Source of the DNA: Anaerolineales bacterium
GTDB lineage: Bacteria; Chloroflexota; Anaerolineae; Anaerolineales; Villigracilaceae
Assembly: GCA_016789365.1 (NCBI GenBank)
Contig: JAEURH010000003.1
Span: 27,342-91,341, forward strand
Length of the DNA stretch: 64,000 bases
Direction of reading: 5' to 3'
Shown here: positions 33,909 through 41,221 of the stretch, one piece after another
Numbering within the stretch: the first letter of the stretch is position 1
Layout: each line of letters opens with the position of its first letter
Program-made: the position numbers and the translations under genes
Notes under the pieces: generated by a model
What the model saw: the letters and a program-made list of their open reading frames with translations, nothing else
Databases searched by the model: none
What the model was told of the DNA's origin: nothing

Positions 33909-35276
33909 ATGGCATCTGAAAGCGCAGAAGTATTGGTGAACGACAAGAAAGAAATTTTTGGCTGGGCAATGTATGATTGGGCAAACTCAGCCTTTAGCAC
34001 CACAGTGGGAACAGTATTTTTAGGTCCGTTTGTAGCAAGTTTAGCGAGAAGCGCGGCAGAAGCGGCAGGCACAGAAACAGTTTCATTTTTAGGAATTCCC
34101 GTTGCACCCGATTCATTTTTGCCATACTGTATTTCGTTTTCAGTTTTTATGCAAGTTTTATTTCTTCCTATTTTAGGCGCAATTGCAGATTATTCACATT
34201 TACGTAAAGCGATGATGCGTTTGTTTGCAACCATCGGTGCCGTTGCCACAATTTTGCTGTTTTTTGTAACAGGTAATTTATGGTGGTTAGGCGGCGTGTT
34301 ATACATTGTTGCGAATTTAGCATTTGGCGCGGCGATTGTTTTTTATAACGCATATTTACCTGATATTGCTAGCGAAGAGGAAAGAGATCGCGTCTCTTCT
34401 TACGGGTGGGCTATGGGTTATTTAGGCGGAGGCATTTTACTAGCTTTGAATTTAGCCTTTTTCATTTTTAGCGAAGACCTCGGCGTGCCAACTGATTTGG
34501 CTGTACGCATCAACCTTGCTTCAGCAGGTGTCTGGTGGCTAGGATTTTCATACTTAACTTGGGCACGATTACGTTCTCGCCATGCGGCACGAACTTTACC
34601 CGCTGGCGAAAATTATGTAAGCATTGGTTTTAAGCAATTACGAAAAACATTTAGTGAAGTAAAAAGTTTCCCGGAGACGTTGAAATTTTTATTGGCATAC
34701 TTTTTATATAATGATGGCATTCAAACTGTGATTGCTGTTGCCGCTACATTTGCCGCCGCACCGATTATTCAAGGCGGTTTAGAAATTGAGCAAACGACAT
34801 TAACTGCTGTGATTTTGATGATTCAATTTATGGCTTTCTTCGGCGCATTATTTTGGGGCAAACTCGCCACATGGATTGGTGCCAAGCAAGCGATTATCGT
34901 CAGCTTGGTGATTTGGGCTGGTGTAGTGATTTATGCCTATGGCGGTTTGCAAGGTGAAAGCCGCGTGACTGAATTCTTCATCCTCGGTGCGTTTATTGCG
35001 ATTGTATTAGGAGGTTCACAAGCCATTAGCCGCAGTTTATTTGCTCAAATGATTCCAAATGGCAAAGAAGCGGAATTTTTCTCTTTCTATGAAATCAGCG
35101 AACGTGGCACTTCATGGATTGGTCCGTTGGTGTTTGGATTGGCAAATCAGATTTATGGTGATTTGCGAATTGCAATTCTTTCATTAATCTTCTTCTTTGT
35201 GATGGGCTTGTTGTTATTACCAAGAGTCAATGTGCAAAAGGCAATTGCCGATGCGAAGAGCTATAAAAGTGAGTAA
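33909..35276 (+). CDS. MFS transporter, UMF1/Atg22-like family
   Basis: A 455-residue protein with about 12 hydrophobic helices. The N-terminus EIFGWAMYDWANSAFSTTVGTVFLGPF is the hallmark of the UMF1 family (related to Atg22 vacuole efflux proteins); GGSQAISRSLFAQMIPNGKEAEFFSFYEISERGTSWIGP near the C-terminus is the second family motif. Substrate is unknown; eukaryotic Atg22 exports amino acids. GGAGG precedes the ATG by 7 nt. The next gene follows 64 bp later in the same direction. Confidence 0.93.
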   Translation: MASESAEVLVNDKKEIFGWAMYDWANSAFSTTVGTVFLGPFVASLARSAAEAAGTETVSFLGIPVAPDSFLPYCISFSVFMQVLFLPILGAIADYSHLRKAMMRLFATIGAVATILLFFVTGNLWWLGGVLYIVANLAFGAAIVFYNAYLPDIASEEERDRVSSYGWAMGYLGGGILLALNLAFFIFSEDLGVPTDLAVRINLASAGVWWLGFSYLTWARLRSRHAARTLPAGENYVSIGFKQLRKTFSEVKSFPETLKFLLAYFLYNDGIQTVIAVAATFAAAPIIQGGLEIEQTTLTAVILMIQFMAFFGALFWGKLATWIGAKQAIIVSLVIWAGVVIYAYGGLQGESRVTEFFILGAFIAIVLGGSQAISRSLFAQMIPNGKEAEFFSFYEISERGTSWIGPLVFGLANQIYGDLRIAILSLIFFFVMGLLLLPRVNVQKAIADAKSYKSE

Positions 35277-35340
35277 AAGATAGTGAATAGTTATATTGAC
35301 CGCAGATAATAAATTGCCTGCTGTCAACATTCAAAAATCC

Positions 35341-36420
35341 ATGCCTGCAAACCCATTAACTACAAAAGATATTCAAGGGTCAGACCCGCTCGCTAAATTA
35401 TTTTTCAACGCGTTTAAGTTGAAATGGTTTGGCATGATTTTGTTTTTCATGTTTGCAGGTTTTTTGTATGGGTATGTCATCCCAACTTTATTAAGCATCT
35501 CCCCTGCTAGCGATTTAATTACGATTATCAACATTATTCTAGTATTCCCAATGGCGGGTTATTATTATGCTTATCAGCCAAAAAGTATTTTACGCATTTA
35601 CCAAAGCGTGACGCGCTTTTTCAAAGAAGAAAACTTAGACTCCATTCCATACGAAAAAATAAAAAAATGGCACGCTAAATCTATTTGGTGGATTCTCGGC
35701 ATTGCAATTGGCTTGGTCAGCGCAGGGTTTGGAGTGTTAAATGCTGTAGCAAACATCGGCACAAGTTGGGAAAATGCAAATTGGGTGCAAATTATTTTAG
35801 TATTTGGCACACGCTTCCTTGCTATGAGCATGATTGGCATGATTGTCACACGGCATATTGCTACATCTATGGCATTAACTGAACTCTTTCAATATACAGA
35901 ATTTCCGCTCACATTAGATACAGACAAAATCGAGGTATTCAGTACAGTAAAAAGATTTTCGCTTGAAATCATCGGCGTTGCCGCGATTATTGGATTAAAT
36001 TTAGGCTTGCAACCTATTGTGATTGAAGTACCTATCCCCGAATATATTTTTTATGTGGTGATGTATTTTATTTTAGTTCCAATTACTTTTTTTCTACCAT
36101 TATGGCAAGTACATCATCGCATGGTAGTGATAAAACAAAACATGCTCGATAAATTGCACAAAGATTATCAAGAAGAAGCCGAAAAGTTATACAACACGCT
36201 TGCCAAAGACACGAAAAAAGATTTATCCAGCACCTATCTCAAACAAACTGAAAGTATGATTTCGATTAAGCAGGCAATTGAACTGATTAACAAATCTCCC
36301 GATTGGCCCTTTGAAGGCACAATTTTTTATCGGCTCATTATTACCATTCTTTCGCCATTCTTTTTGGTCATCTTTGAAATTTTTATCAACATTATGAGTG
36401 ACTTTGTAATGGGTGGATAA
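35341..36420 (+). CDS. Polytopic membrane protein of unknown function
   Basis: I choose ATG 35341 (MPANPLTTKD); a TTG frame could start at 35296, and neither has a clear ribosome-binding site. The 359-residue product has about seven hydrophobic helices (for example WFGMILFFMFAGFLYGYVI, FGTRFLAMSMIGMIVTRHI, YVVMYFILVPITFFLPLW) and a charged roughly 80-residue loop with KQNMLDKLHKDYQEEAEKL before the last helix. I do not recognise the family. It lies downstream of the UMF1 transporter, 64 bp away. Confidence 0.75.
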   Translation: MPANPLTTKDIQGSDPLAKLFFNAFKLKWFGMILFFMFAGFLYGYVIPTLLSISPASDLITIINIILVFPMAGYYYAYQPKSILRIYQSVTRFFKEENLDSIPYEKIKKWHAKSIWWILGIAIGLVSAGFGVLNAVANIGTSWENANWVQIILVFGTRFLAMSMIGMIVTRHIATSMALTELFQYTEFPLTLDTDKIEVFSTVKRFSLEIIGVAAIIGLNLGLQPIVIEVPIPEYIFYVVMYFILVPITFFLPLWQVHHRMVVIKQNMLDKLHKDYQEEAEKLYNTLAKDTKKDLSSTYLKQTESMISIKQAIELINKSPDWPFEGTIFYRLIITILSPFFLVIFEIFINIMSDFVMGG

Positions 36421-36478
36421 ACATAGCACATCTCAACATTAAGGTTTCACAGGTAAGTTTATTTTTAAGAACAAAATA

Positions 36479-36547
36479 GGACGCTGATTCACACAGAAAA
36501 CGCTGATTTTTTGCTTTTGTCAGCGCTATCAGCGTTTATCTGCGTCC
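36479..36547. repeat. Intergenic inverted repeat GGACGCTGAT / ATCTGCGTCC
   Basis: Ends ggacgctgat and atctgcgtcc pair, with repeated cgctgat / tcagcg units inside, so the element folds into a long imperfect hairpin. GCGTCC/TCAGCG elements of this type occur between genes in many environmental genomes. It lies between two convergent genes. Confidence 0.7.
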
Positions 36548-36577
36548 AAATTAAATTTTGGGTTAAGAGTGTTTTTA

Positions 36578-37111
36578 TTATTGTGTGTGGGTATCAAACA
36601 AATTTCTTAATTCTTCTTCCGAAACAAAGCCGATAAACTTTTGTATCACATTTCCACTTGGGTCTAAGAAATATAATTCAGGCTGATAGAAAAAACCTAA
36701 CTCACGTTGAAAAATTTGCGTGCGTGGGTCGTCTGCGTCTAAATAACTAAAAATCACTCGTCCAAAATATTCTGCTTCGAGCCTATGAACCATAGGCGCC
36801 ATGGTGCGGCAGGTAAATCAGGTAAAGCGGAAAAATTCAATTAACTGATATTGACCCGATGCTAGTGAAACTGTAGTTGGGTCTGTGGCATGCAAATCTG
36901 CTCCACGAGATGTGGCTACAGGTTGCACCGCTGGGATTTGTGTCGCTTCAACATTGGGGACAGTTGTTTCTGTTACTACAACATTGTCAATGGCTGATGC
37001 TGTGGGCGGAAGGACAAGTGCCTCTTGGGTTGCAGGGGCTGGGGCGCAAGAGGCGATAAGTAGTACAGTCACCAAGAACACGGTCAAGAAAAAGAGGCGG
37101 AATTTCATCAT
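36578..37111 (-). CDS. Probable selenoprotein: thioredoxin-like lipoprotein with in-frame TGA at the first redox cysteine (U-x-x-C)
   Basis: One continuous frame from ATG 37111 (37108 is equally possible) to TAA 36578 is interrupted only by TGA at 36818-36820. Read through, it encodes 177 residues. A signal peptide ends in the lipobox LIASC, then a Thr/Val/Pro-rich stalk, then a thioredoxin fold: QYQLIEFFRFT-U98-FT-C101-RTMAPMVHRLEAEYFG, YLDADDPRTQIFQ, and YQPELYFLDPSGN. The expected motif is W-C-x-x-C; here the TGA sits exactly at the first cysteine and the second is kept. A perfect 7-bp hairpin with loop G-U-U begins 20 nt after the TGA (separate entry). Both halves keep good coding quality, against a dead gene. 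It would be a lipid-anchored extracytoplasmic thiol (selenol) oxidoreductase. The alternative is a nonsense mutation or sequencing error. Confidence 0.72.
36781..36797 (-). promoter_or_regulatory. Candidate bacterial SECIS hairpin
   Basis: In the mRNA GCCUAUG-GUU-CAUAGGC forms a perfect 7-bp stem with a 3-nt loop whose first base is G. There are 20 nt between the UGA and the stem, and the loop G is 28 nt after the UGA. Known bacterial SECIS elements have a small apical loop with G in its first two positions at about 16-37 nt from the UGA, so spacing and loop both fit. Confidence 0.65.
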
Positions 37112-37205
37112 ATTGGTTTTAATGATACTGTTACATCTTATCATCTTACAAAAACTCATAAAATTCTAACCTGCTTTGACGCGGCACACATCCTACGCTA
37201 TACTC

Positions 37206-37238
37206 TGCTCTATCAGGGTCTTAGACCCTGATAGAGCA
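37206..37238. repeat. Perfect 15-bp inverted repeat upstream of the aldehyde dehydrogenase
   Basis: TGCTCTATCAGGGTC (37206-37220), loop TTA, GACCCTGATAGAGCA (37224-37238). It lies 28 bp before the ATG at 37266, between a possible promoter region and the AAGGAG ribosome-binding site, so it would be in the 5' UTR. It could be an operator, an attenuating hairpin or a dispersed palindrome. Confidence 0.7.
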
Positions 37239-37265
37239 AATAAATTAATATAAGGAGATTTTCTT

Positions 37266-38945
37266 ATGGCAGATTTCAAACTGACTTACTCGACGATGTT
37301 CAACCCGCCCGAAGTTTTGCATACTGGTTTTGAAAAAGCAATTGCAAACCTGAAAAGCAATATGGGCAAAGAACATGCAATGTTTATTGATGGCAAAGAT
37401 GTTTTTGCCGATGAAAAATTTGAAGACCGTTCACCTGTGAACACCGATTGGGTTTTGGCTGTGATGCAAAAAGGCAACGCTTCACATGCAAAAATGGCAA
37501 TTGATGCGGCGCGTAAGGCTTTTCCATCATGGAGTAGAACGCCATGGCAAAAGCGCGTGCAATTGGTTCGTAAAGCCAGCGCATTAATTGAAAAAAGAAT
37601 TTTTGAATTAGGCGCGGCAATGTCTTTAGAAGTTGGTAAGAATCGTATGGAAGCATTGGGCGATGTGCAAGAAACCGCAGATTTGATGTACTTCCCCGCT
37701 CAAATGATGGAAGAAAATAATGGGTTTGTAAAACCGATGTTGAAAGACCCATTGGTTGGTTTTGATTCAACAAATACATCTGTCTTGCGACCTTATGGCG
37801 TGTGGTTAATTATTTCTCCATTCAATTTTCCATTTGCGTTGACGGGTGGTCCAACTGGCGCGGCACTTGTTGCTGGCAATACTGTTGTGATTAAACCCGC
37901 TTCGGACACGGCATGGATTGTACGCTTGTTTGTTGAATGTTTACGAGATGCAGGCATTCCAAATGGTGTGGTGAATTTTGTAACAGGTCCAGGTTCTACA
38001 TTAGGTCAAGCCTTAGTAGATAGCCCTGAAATTGATGGTGCAACTTTCACTGGCTCATTTGATGTGGGCATGAAACTGTATCGTGATTTTGCGAATCGCA
38101 ATTACATTCGCCCTGTTATTTTGGAACTTGGTGGTAAAAACCCAGCCATTGTTTCAAAGAATGCAAATCTCGAAGATGCGGCAACTGGGATTTATCGTTC
38201 AGCCTTTGGTTTACAAGGACAAAAATGCTCCGCCGCTTCTCGCGTGCTTGTAGAGGATGCTGTTTACGATGAATTGGTTGCTAAGTTGAAAGAAAAAGTG
38301 GATGCACTTGTGATTGGTGACCCAACCGAACGTGCAACATATTTAGGTCCAGTGATTAATCAAAATGCTTATAACGAATTCAAAGGTTATACAGAAGAAA
38401 TCAATCAAGCAGGTGCAACTTTCTTGACAGGTGGCAATGTCAAATCTGGTGGCATGTATAACAAAGGCTTTTATTGTGAGCCGACTTTCGTGACAAATTT
38501 ACCTTTCAATCACCGCTTGTGGAAACATGAAATGTTCTTGCCGATTAGCATGATTGGCAAGGTCAGCAATTTAGATGAAGCGATGCAAATTGCGAACGAT
38601 GTGAATTACGGGTTAACGGCTGGTTTCTACGGAAGCCAAAAAGAAACCGAATGGTTCTTTGACAATATCCAAGCAGGCGTAACTTATGCAAATCGCCCAC
38701 AAGGGGCAACAACTGGCGCGTGGCCTGGCTATCAACCTTTCGGTGGCTGGAAAGGCTCTGGCGCAAGTGGCAAAAATGGCGGTGGATATTATTATGTTCA
38801 GTTGTATATGCACGAGCAGATTCAAACATCCGTCAAACATGCTCCAGTGAAGGCAAAAGCCGCAAAGAAGAAAGCAGTTGTCAAAAAGAAAGTGGCTAAG
38901 AAAGTCGTCAAGAAGACAGCAAAGAAATCAGGCAAGAAGAAATAA
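37266..38945 (+). CDS. Aldehyde dehydrogenase (1-pyrroline-5-carboxylate dehydrogenase-like) with lysine-rich C-terminal tail
   Basis: A 559-residue NAD(P)-dependent aldehyde dehydrogenase. E287 in LELGGKNP is the general base and C321 in GQKCSA the catalytic thiol; ISPFNFPFALTGGP and FTGSFDVG are cofactor-binding segments. Close to the end, ANRPQGATTGAWPGYQPFGGWKGSG resembles L-glutamate-gamma-semialdehyde (P5C) dehydrogenases, so oxidation of P5C to glutamate in proline catabolism is the likely role. The last 35 or so residues (KAKAAKKKAVVKKKVAKKVV and on) are a histone H1-like Lys/Ala/Val tail, not part of the enzyme fold; a similar tail ends the GH13 protein at 1472-4303. AAGGAG precedes the ATG. 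A terminator follows. Confidence 0.9.
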   Translation: MADFKLTYSTMFNPPEVLHTGFEKAIANLKSNMGKEHAMFIDGKDVFADEKFEDRSPVNTDWVLAVMQKGNASHAKMAIDAARKAFPSWSRTPWQKRVQLVRKASALIEKRIFELGAAMSLEVGKNRMEALGDVQETADLMYFPAQMMEENNGFVKPMLKDPLVGFDSTNTSVLRPYGVWLIISPFNFPFALTGGPTGAALVAGNTVVIKPASDTAWIVRLFVECLRDAGIPNGVVNFVTGPGSTLGQALVDSPEIDGATFTGSFDVGMKLYRDFANRNYIRPVILELGGKNPAIVSKNANLEDAATGIYRSAFGLQGQKCSAASRVLVEDAVYDELVAKLKEKVDALVIGDPTERATYLGPVINQNAYNEFKGYTEEINQAGATFLTGGNVKSGGMYNKGFYCEPTFVTNLPFNHRLWKHEMFLPISMIGKVSNLDEAMQIANDVNYGLTAGFYGSQKETEWFFDNIQAGVTYANRPQGATTGAWPGYQPFGGWKGSGASGKNGGGYYYVQLYMHEQIQTSVKHAPVKAKAAKKKAVVKKKVAKKVVKKTAKKSGKKK

Positions 38946-38952
38946 GCAAGTT

Positions 38953-38989
38953 AAACTTCCGAAGTACATGAAACTTCGGAAGTTTTTTT
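38953..38989 (+). terminator. Rho-independent terminator after the aldehyde dehydrogenase
   Basis: AAACTTCCGAAGT pairs with ACTTCGGAAGTTT around a 7-nt loop and is followed by a run of T. The core ACTTCCGAAGT also occurs in the palindrome at 54640-54672. Confidence 0.88.
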
Positions 38990-39022
38990 GTATGGGGTAA
39001 AATAATTCAAACAGGAACTACT

Positions 39023-39304
39023 ATGGAAAATGATGACCCCTTTGTAGTGCGCGTTGGAACATTTTTCTTTGTAATCGGCATGGGTGCTTTTTTGTTGTTT
39101 GTCGTCTCAGACCTTGCTGAGCAGGTTGATTTTGATTTTTTGTTTATCGCCGTTCTATTAATCGGCATAGGCTGGTACATGCGCCGCAAAAAAGCCAAGC
39201 CACCGCCAGCAGGTAGATTCGCTTGGATAAAAAATATGCGAAAAGGCGGTGGAAAAGGCTCGAAGCCTGTTCCAAAAGCAGTAGAAGAAGATGAAGGAGA
39301 ATAA
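39023..39304 (+). CDS. Small two-helix membrane protein
   Basis: The 93-residue product has two hydrophobic helices (VGTFFFVIGMGAFLLFVVSDL and DFLFIAVLLIGIGWYM) followed by a basic, Gly/Lys-rich tail (RRKKAKPPPAGRF, MRKGGGKGSKPVPK). AGGA lies 8 nt before the ATG. I do not recognise a family. It lies 11 bp before the CoA-transferase A gene and is probably co-transcribed with it, without an obvious functional link. Confidence 0.7.
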   Translation: MENDDPFVVRVGTFFFVIGMGAFLLFVVSDLAEQVDFDFLFIAVLLIGIGWYMRRKKAKPPPAGRFAWIKNMRKGGGKGSKPVPKAVEEDEGE

Positions 39305-39315
39305 CATTTTATTTT

Positions 39316-40218
39316 ATGTCTAAATTTGTTTCGTTGAAAAAAGCAATTTCAGAATTTGTCAGTGATGGTGACGTGGTCTATGCGGCTGGCTTTACCCATT
39401 TGATTCCATTTGCGGCTGGGCATGAGATGATTCGTCAAGGCAAAAAGAATCTCACGCTGGCACGCGCCACGCCTGATTTAATCTATGACCAAATGGTTGC
39501 GGCTGGTTGTGCAAAAAAAGTTATCTTTTCTTATATGGGAAACCCCGGCGTTGGCTCGTTGAGAATCGTCCGCAAGGCAATTGAGCAAGGTCAACTCGAA
39601 TGGGAAGAATATTCTCATTTTGGCATGATTACGCGTTTGCAAGCAGGTGCATCAGGCTTGCCATTTTTACCAATGAATCAAACTGGTGCAGAAGATTTAG
39701 AAATTGCGAATCCATTAATTAAAAGAATCGAAGACCCTTATGGTGGTAAAGATGTTGTCCTTGTTCCCGCATTAAATCCAGATGTTGCAATTGTCCATGT
39801 GCAACGGGCAGATAAAAATGGCAACTCTCATTTGTGGGGAATCATCGGCGAGCAAAAAGAAGCCGCGTTTGCCGCAAAAAAAGTTATCGTCACTGCCGAA
39901 GAAATTGTAGATGAATCAGTTATCAGGTCAGACCCGAATCGCACCATGATTCCAAGCATCATTGTCAGTGCAGTTTGTCATGTTCCGTTTGCGAGTCATC
40001 CATCTTATTCACAAGGATATTATGACCGTGATAATGAATTTTATTTGGCATGGGACAAAATCAGCGAATCGCCTGAACTTGTAAAAAAATATTTGGATGA
40101 ATGGGTGTATGGTGTAAAAGATAGAAATGCGTATTGGAAAAAACTCGGCGCGAAAACACACAAACGCTTGAAAGTGAAAGCGCGTTATAGCGACAAAGTA
40201 AATTATGGAAATTATTGA
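39316..40218 (+). CDS. CoA-transferase family I, subunit A (glutaconate CoA-transferase-like)
   Basis: A 300-residue alpha subunit: SLKKAISEFVSDGDVVYAAGF at the start, ATPDLIYDQMVAAG, NPGVGSLRIVRKAIEQG, and NPDVAIVHVQRADKNGNSHLWG. Family I CoA-transferases move CoA between acids such as glutaconate, 3-oxoacids or acetate through a gamma-glutamyl-CoA enzyme intermediate; the catalytic Glu is in subunit B, here encoded at 41222-41998. The two subunit genes are normally adjacent; here an alpha/beta hydrolase gene and repeats lie between them. The exact acid is not predictable. Confidence 0.9.
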   Translation: MSKFVSLKKAISEFVSDGDVVYAAGFTHLIPFAAGHEMIRQGKKNLTLARATPDLIYDQMVAAGCAKKVIFSYMGNPGVGSLRIVRKAIEQGQLEWEEYSHFGMITRLQAGASGLPFLPMNQTGAEDLEIANPLIKRIEDPYGGKDVVLVPALNPDVAIVHVQRADKNGNSHLWGIIGEQKEAAFAAKKVIVTAEEIVDESVIRSDPNRTMIPSIIVSAVCHVPFASHPSYSQGYYDRDNEFYLAWDKISESPELVKKYLDEWVYGVKDRNAYWKKLGAKTHKRLKVKARYSDKVNYGNY

Positions 40219-40228
40219 TTCGCAGAAT

Positions 40229-40263
40229 AAGTAAACAGGTAGACAGGTAAATAAGTAGACAAG
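40229..40263. repeat. Degenerate short tandem repeat (gtaracag units)
   Basis: aagtaaacaggtagacaggt and the following bases to 40263 are four loose copies of an 8-bp unit gtaracag. It fills the gap between CoA-transferase A and the hydrolase and makes spurious hydrophobic frames (YLFTCLPVYLF) on the other strand. Confidence 0.6.
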
Positions 40264-40265
40264 AA

Positions 40266-41159
40266 ATGAGTAACGAGATATCAAGTTTTAATTTCGGCAA
40301 CGATGGGTTGCCAATGCACTTTTTACACGCTAATGGTTACCCGCCAGAAGTTTATAAAAATTTATTTGAACTTTTACAAAATCAATATCATCTTTTCGGC
40401 ATGAAACTTCGCCCGCTATGGGATGACGCAAGAATAGAAGATGTAAAACACTGGCAAATTTTTTCTGATGACTTACATCGCTTCTTATCTGACTATGAAC
40501 CTGATTCTGTACTTGGAGTTGGTCATTCCATTGGGGCAACTGTCACATTGCGAGCGGCATTGCAGAACCCAAATAAATTTCGCGCCTTAGTTTTGTTAGA
40601 CCCTGTACTTTTTGTTCCATCTTTTATCTTTACATGGAAAATTATTTACGGACTCGGTTTAGGGAAAAGATTACATCCAAGAGTAGCAAGTGCATTAAAA
40701 CGTAGAAAAACTTTCGATAATCTTGATACTCTTTTTCAAGGCTATCGAACCAGAGAAGTTTTCAAGTACATGAATGATGAAAGTTTGAAAAATTATATTC
40801 AAGGTATTACAAAACAAAAATCGGATGGAACTTACGAATTAGTTTTCAGCCCTGAATGGGAAAGCCACATCTATTTAACTGGTTTACAAGATTTTGATAT
40901 TTGGAATAATTTGCATAAACTTGAACTACCGACTTTAATCATTCGCGGAAATGAGTCGGATACATTTTTAGAAAATGCGGAAAAATTGATAAAAAAGAAA
41001 AACCCAAAAATTCAAATAGAAGTTTTAGAAAAAGCAACTCATATTTTTCCATTGGAATATCCGCAGGAAGTGTTTGAGAAAATAAATCATTTTATTAGTG
41101 TCACCCTGAGCCAAAGCCCTGAACGAAGTGAAAGGGCAAGCGAAGGGTCTCGAAAATAA
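40266..41159 (+). CDS. Alpha/beta hydrolase with repeat-derived C-terminus
   Basis: A 297-residue alpha/beta-hydrolase: MHFLHANGYPPEVYKNLFELL, the nucleophile elbow GVGHSIGAT, LVLLDPVLFVPSF, and LPTLIIRGNESDTFL with the acid residue, then EKATHIFPLEYP with the catalytic His. Substrate is unknown. The last about 20 codons, TLSQSPERSERASEGSRK, and the stop codon are provided by a dispersed intergenic repeat beginning at 41100. The natural end of the fold is at EKINHFISV. Lying between CoA-transferase subunits, it may act on the same acyl-CoA pathway, but the repeats on both sides suggest insertion. Confidence 0.87.
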   Translation: MSNEISSFNFGNDGLPMHFLHANGYPPEVYKNLFELLQNQYHLFGMKLRPLWDDARIEDVKHWQIFSDDLHRFLSDYEPDSVLGVGHSIGATVTLRAALQNPNKFRALVLLDPVLFVPSFIFTWKIIYGLGLGKRLHPRVASALKRRKTFDNLDTLFQGYRTREVFKYMNDESLKNYIQGITKQKSDGTYELVFSPEWESHIYLTGLQDFDIWNNLHKLELPTLIIRGNESDTFLENAEKLIKKKNPKIQIEVLEKATHIFPLEYPQEVFEKINHFISVTLSQSPERSERASEGSRK

Positions 41160-41212
41160 TAGTAGAGATTCTTCGCCGCAAAAGCAAGAGCGCGGCTCAG
41201 AATGACAATGAC
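41100..41212. repeat. Composite dispersed repeat: GTCACCCTGAG...GAAGGGTCTC plus AGAGATTCTTCGC...AATGAC
   Basis: Two known-looking intergenic repeat types abut here: gtcaccctgag to cgaagggtctcg, then gagattcttcgccgc to ggctcagaatgac. The second resembles the elements at 33655-33700 and 49299-49398. The first is translated as the end of the hydrolase gene (TAA at 41157-41159). Confidence 0.75.
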
Positions 41213-41221
41213 TGGAGAGTT

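Noticed and set aside
36578-37159. Pseudogene or frameshift in the thioredoxin-like lipoprotein
   Set aside because: There is no frame change, only one TGA, at the exact place of a catalytic cysteine, with a fitting hairpin downstream. A nonsense mutation remains the fallback explanation.
37206-37238. Terminator of an upstream plus-strand gene
   Set aside because: No plus-strand gene lies directly upstream and there is no T tract; listed as an inverted repeat.
40009-40284. 91-residue minus-strand frame with hydrophobic YLFTCLPVYLF
   Set aside because: It overlaps the end of CoA-transferase A and a degenerate tandem repeat; the hydrophobicity comes from the repeat.
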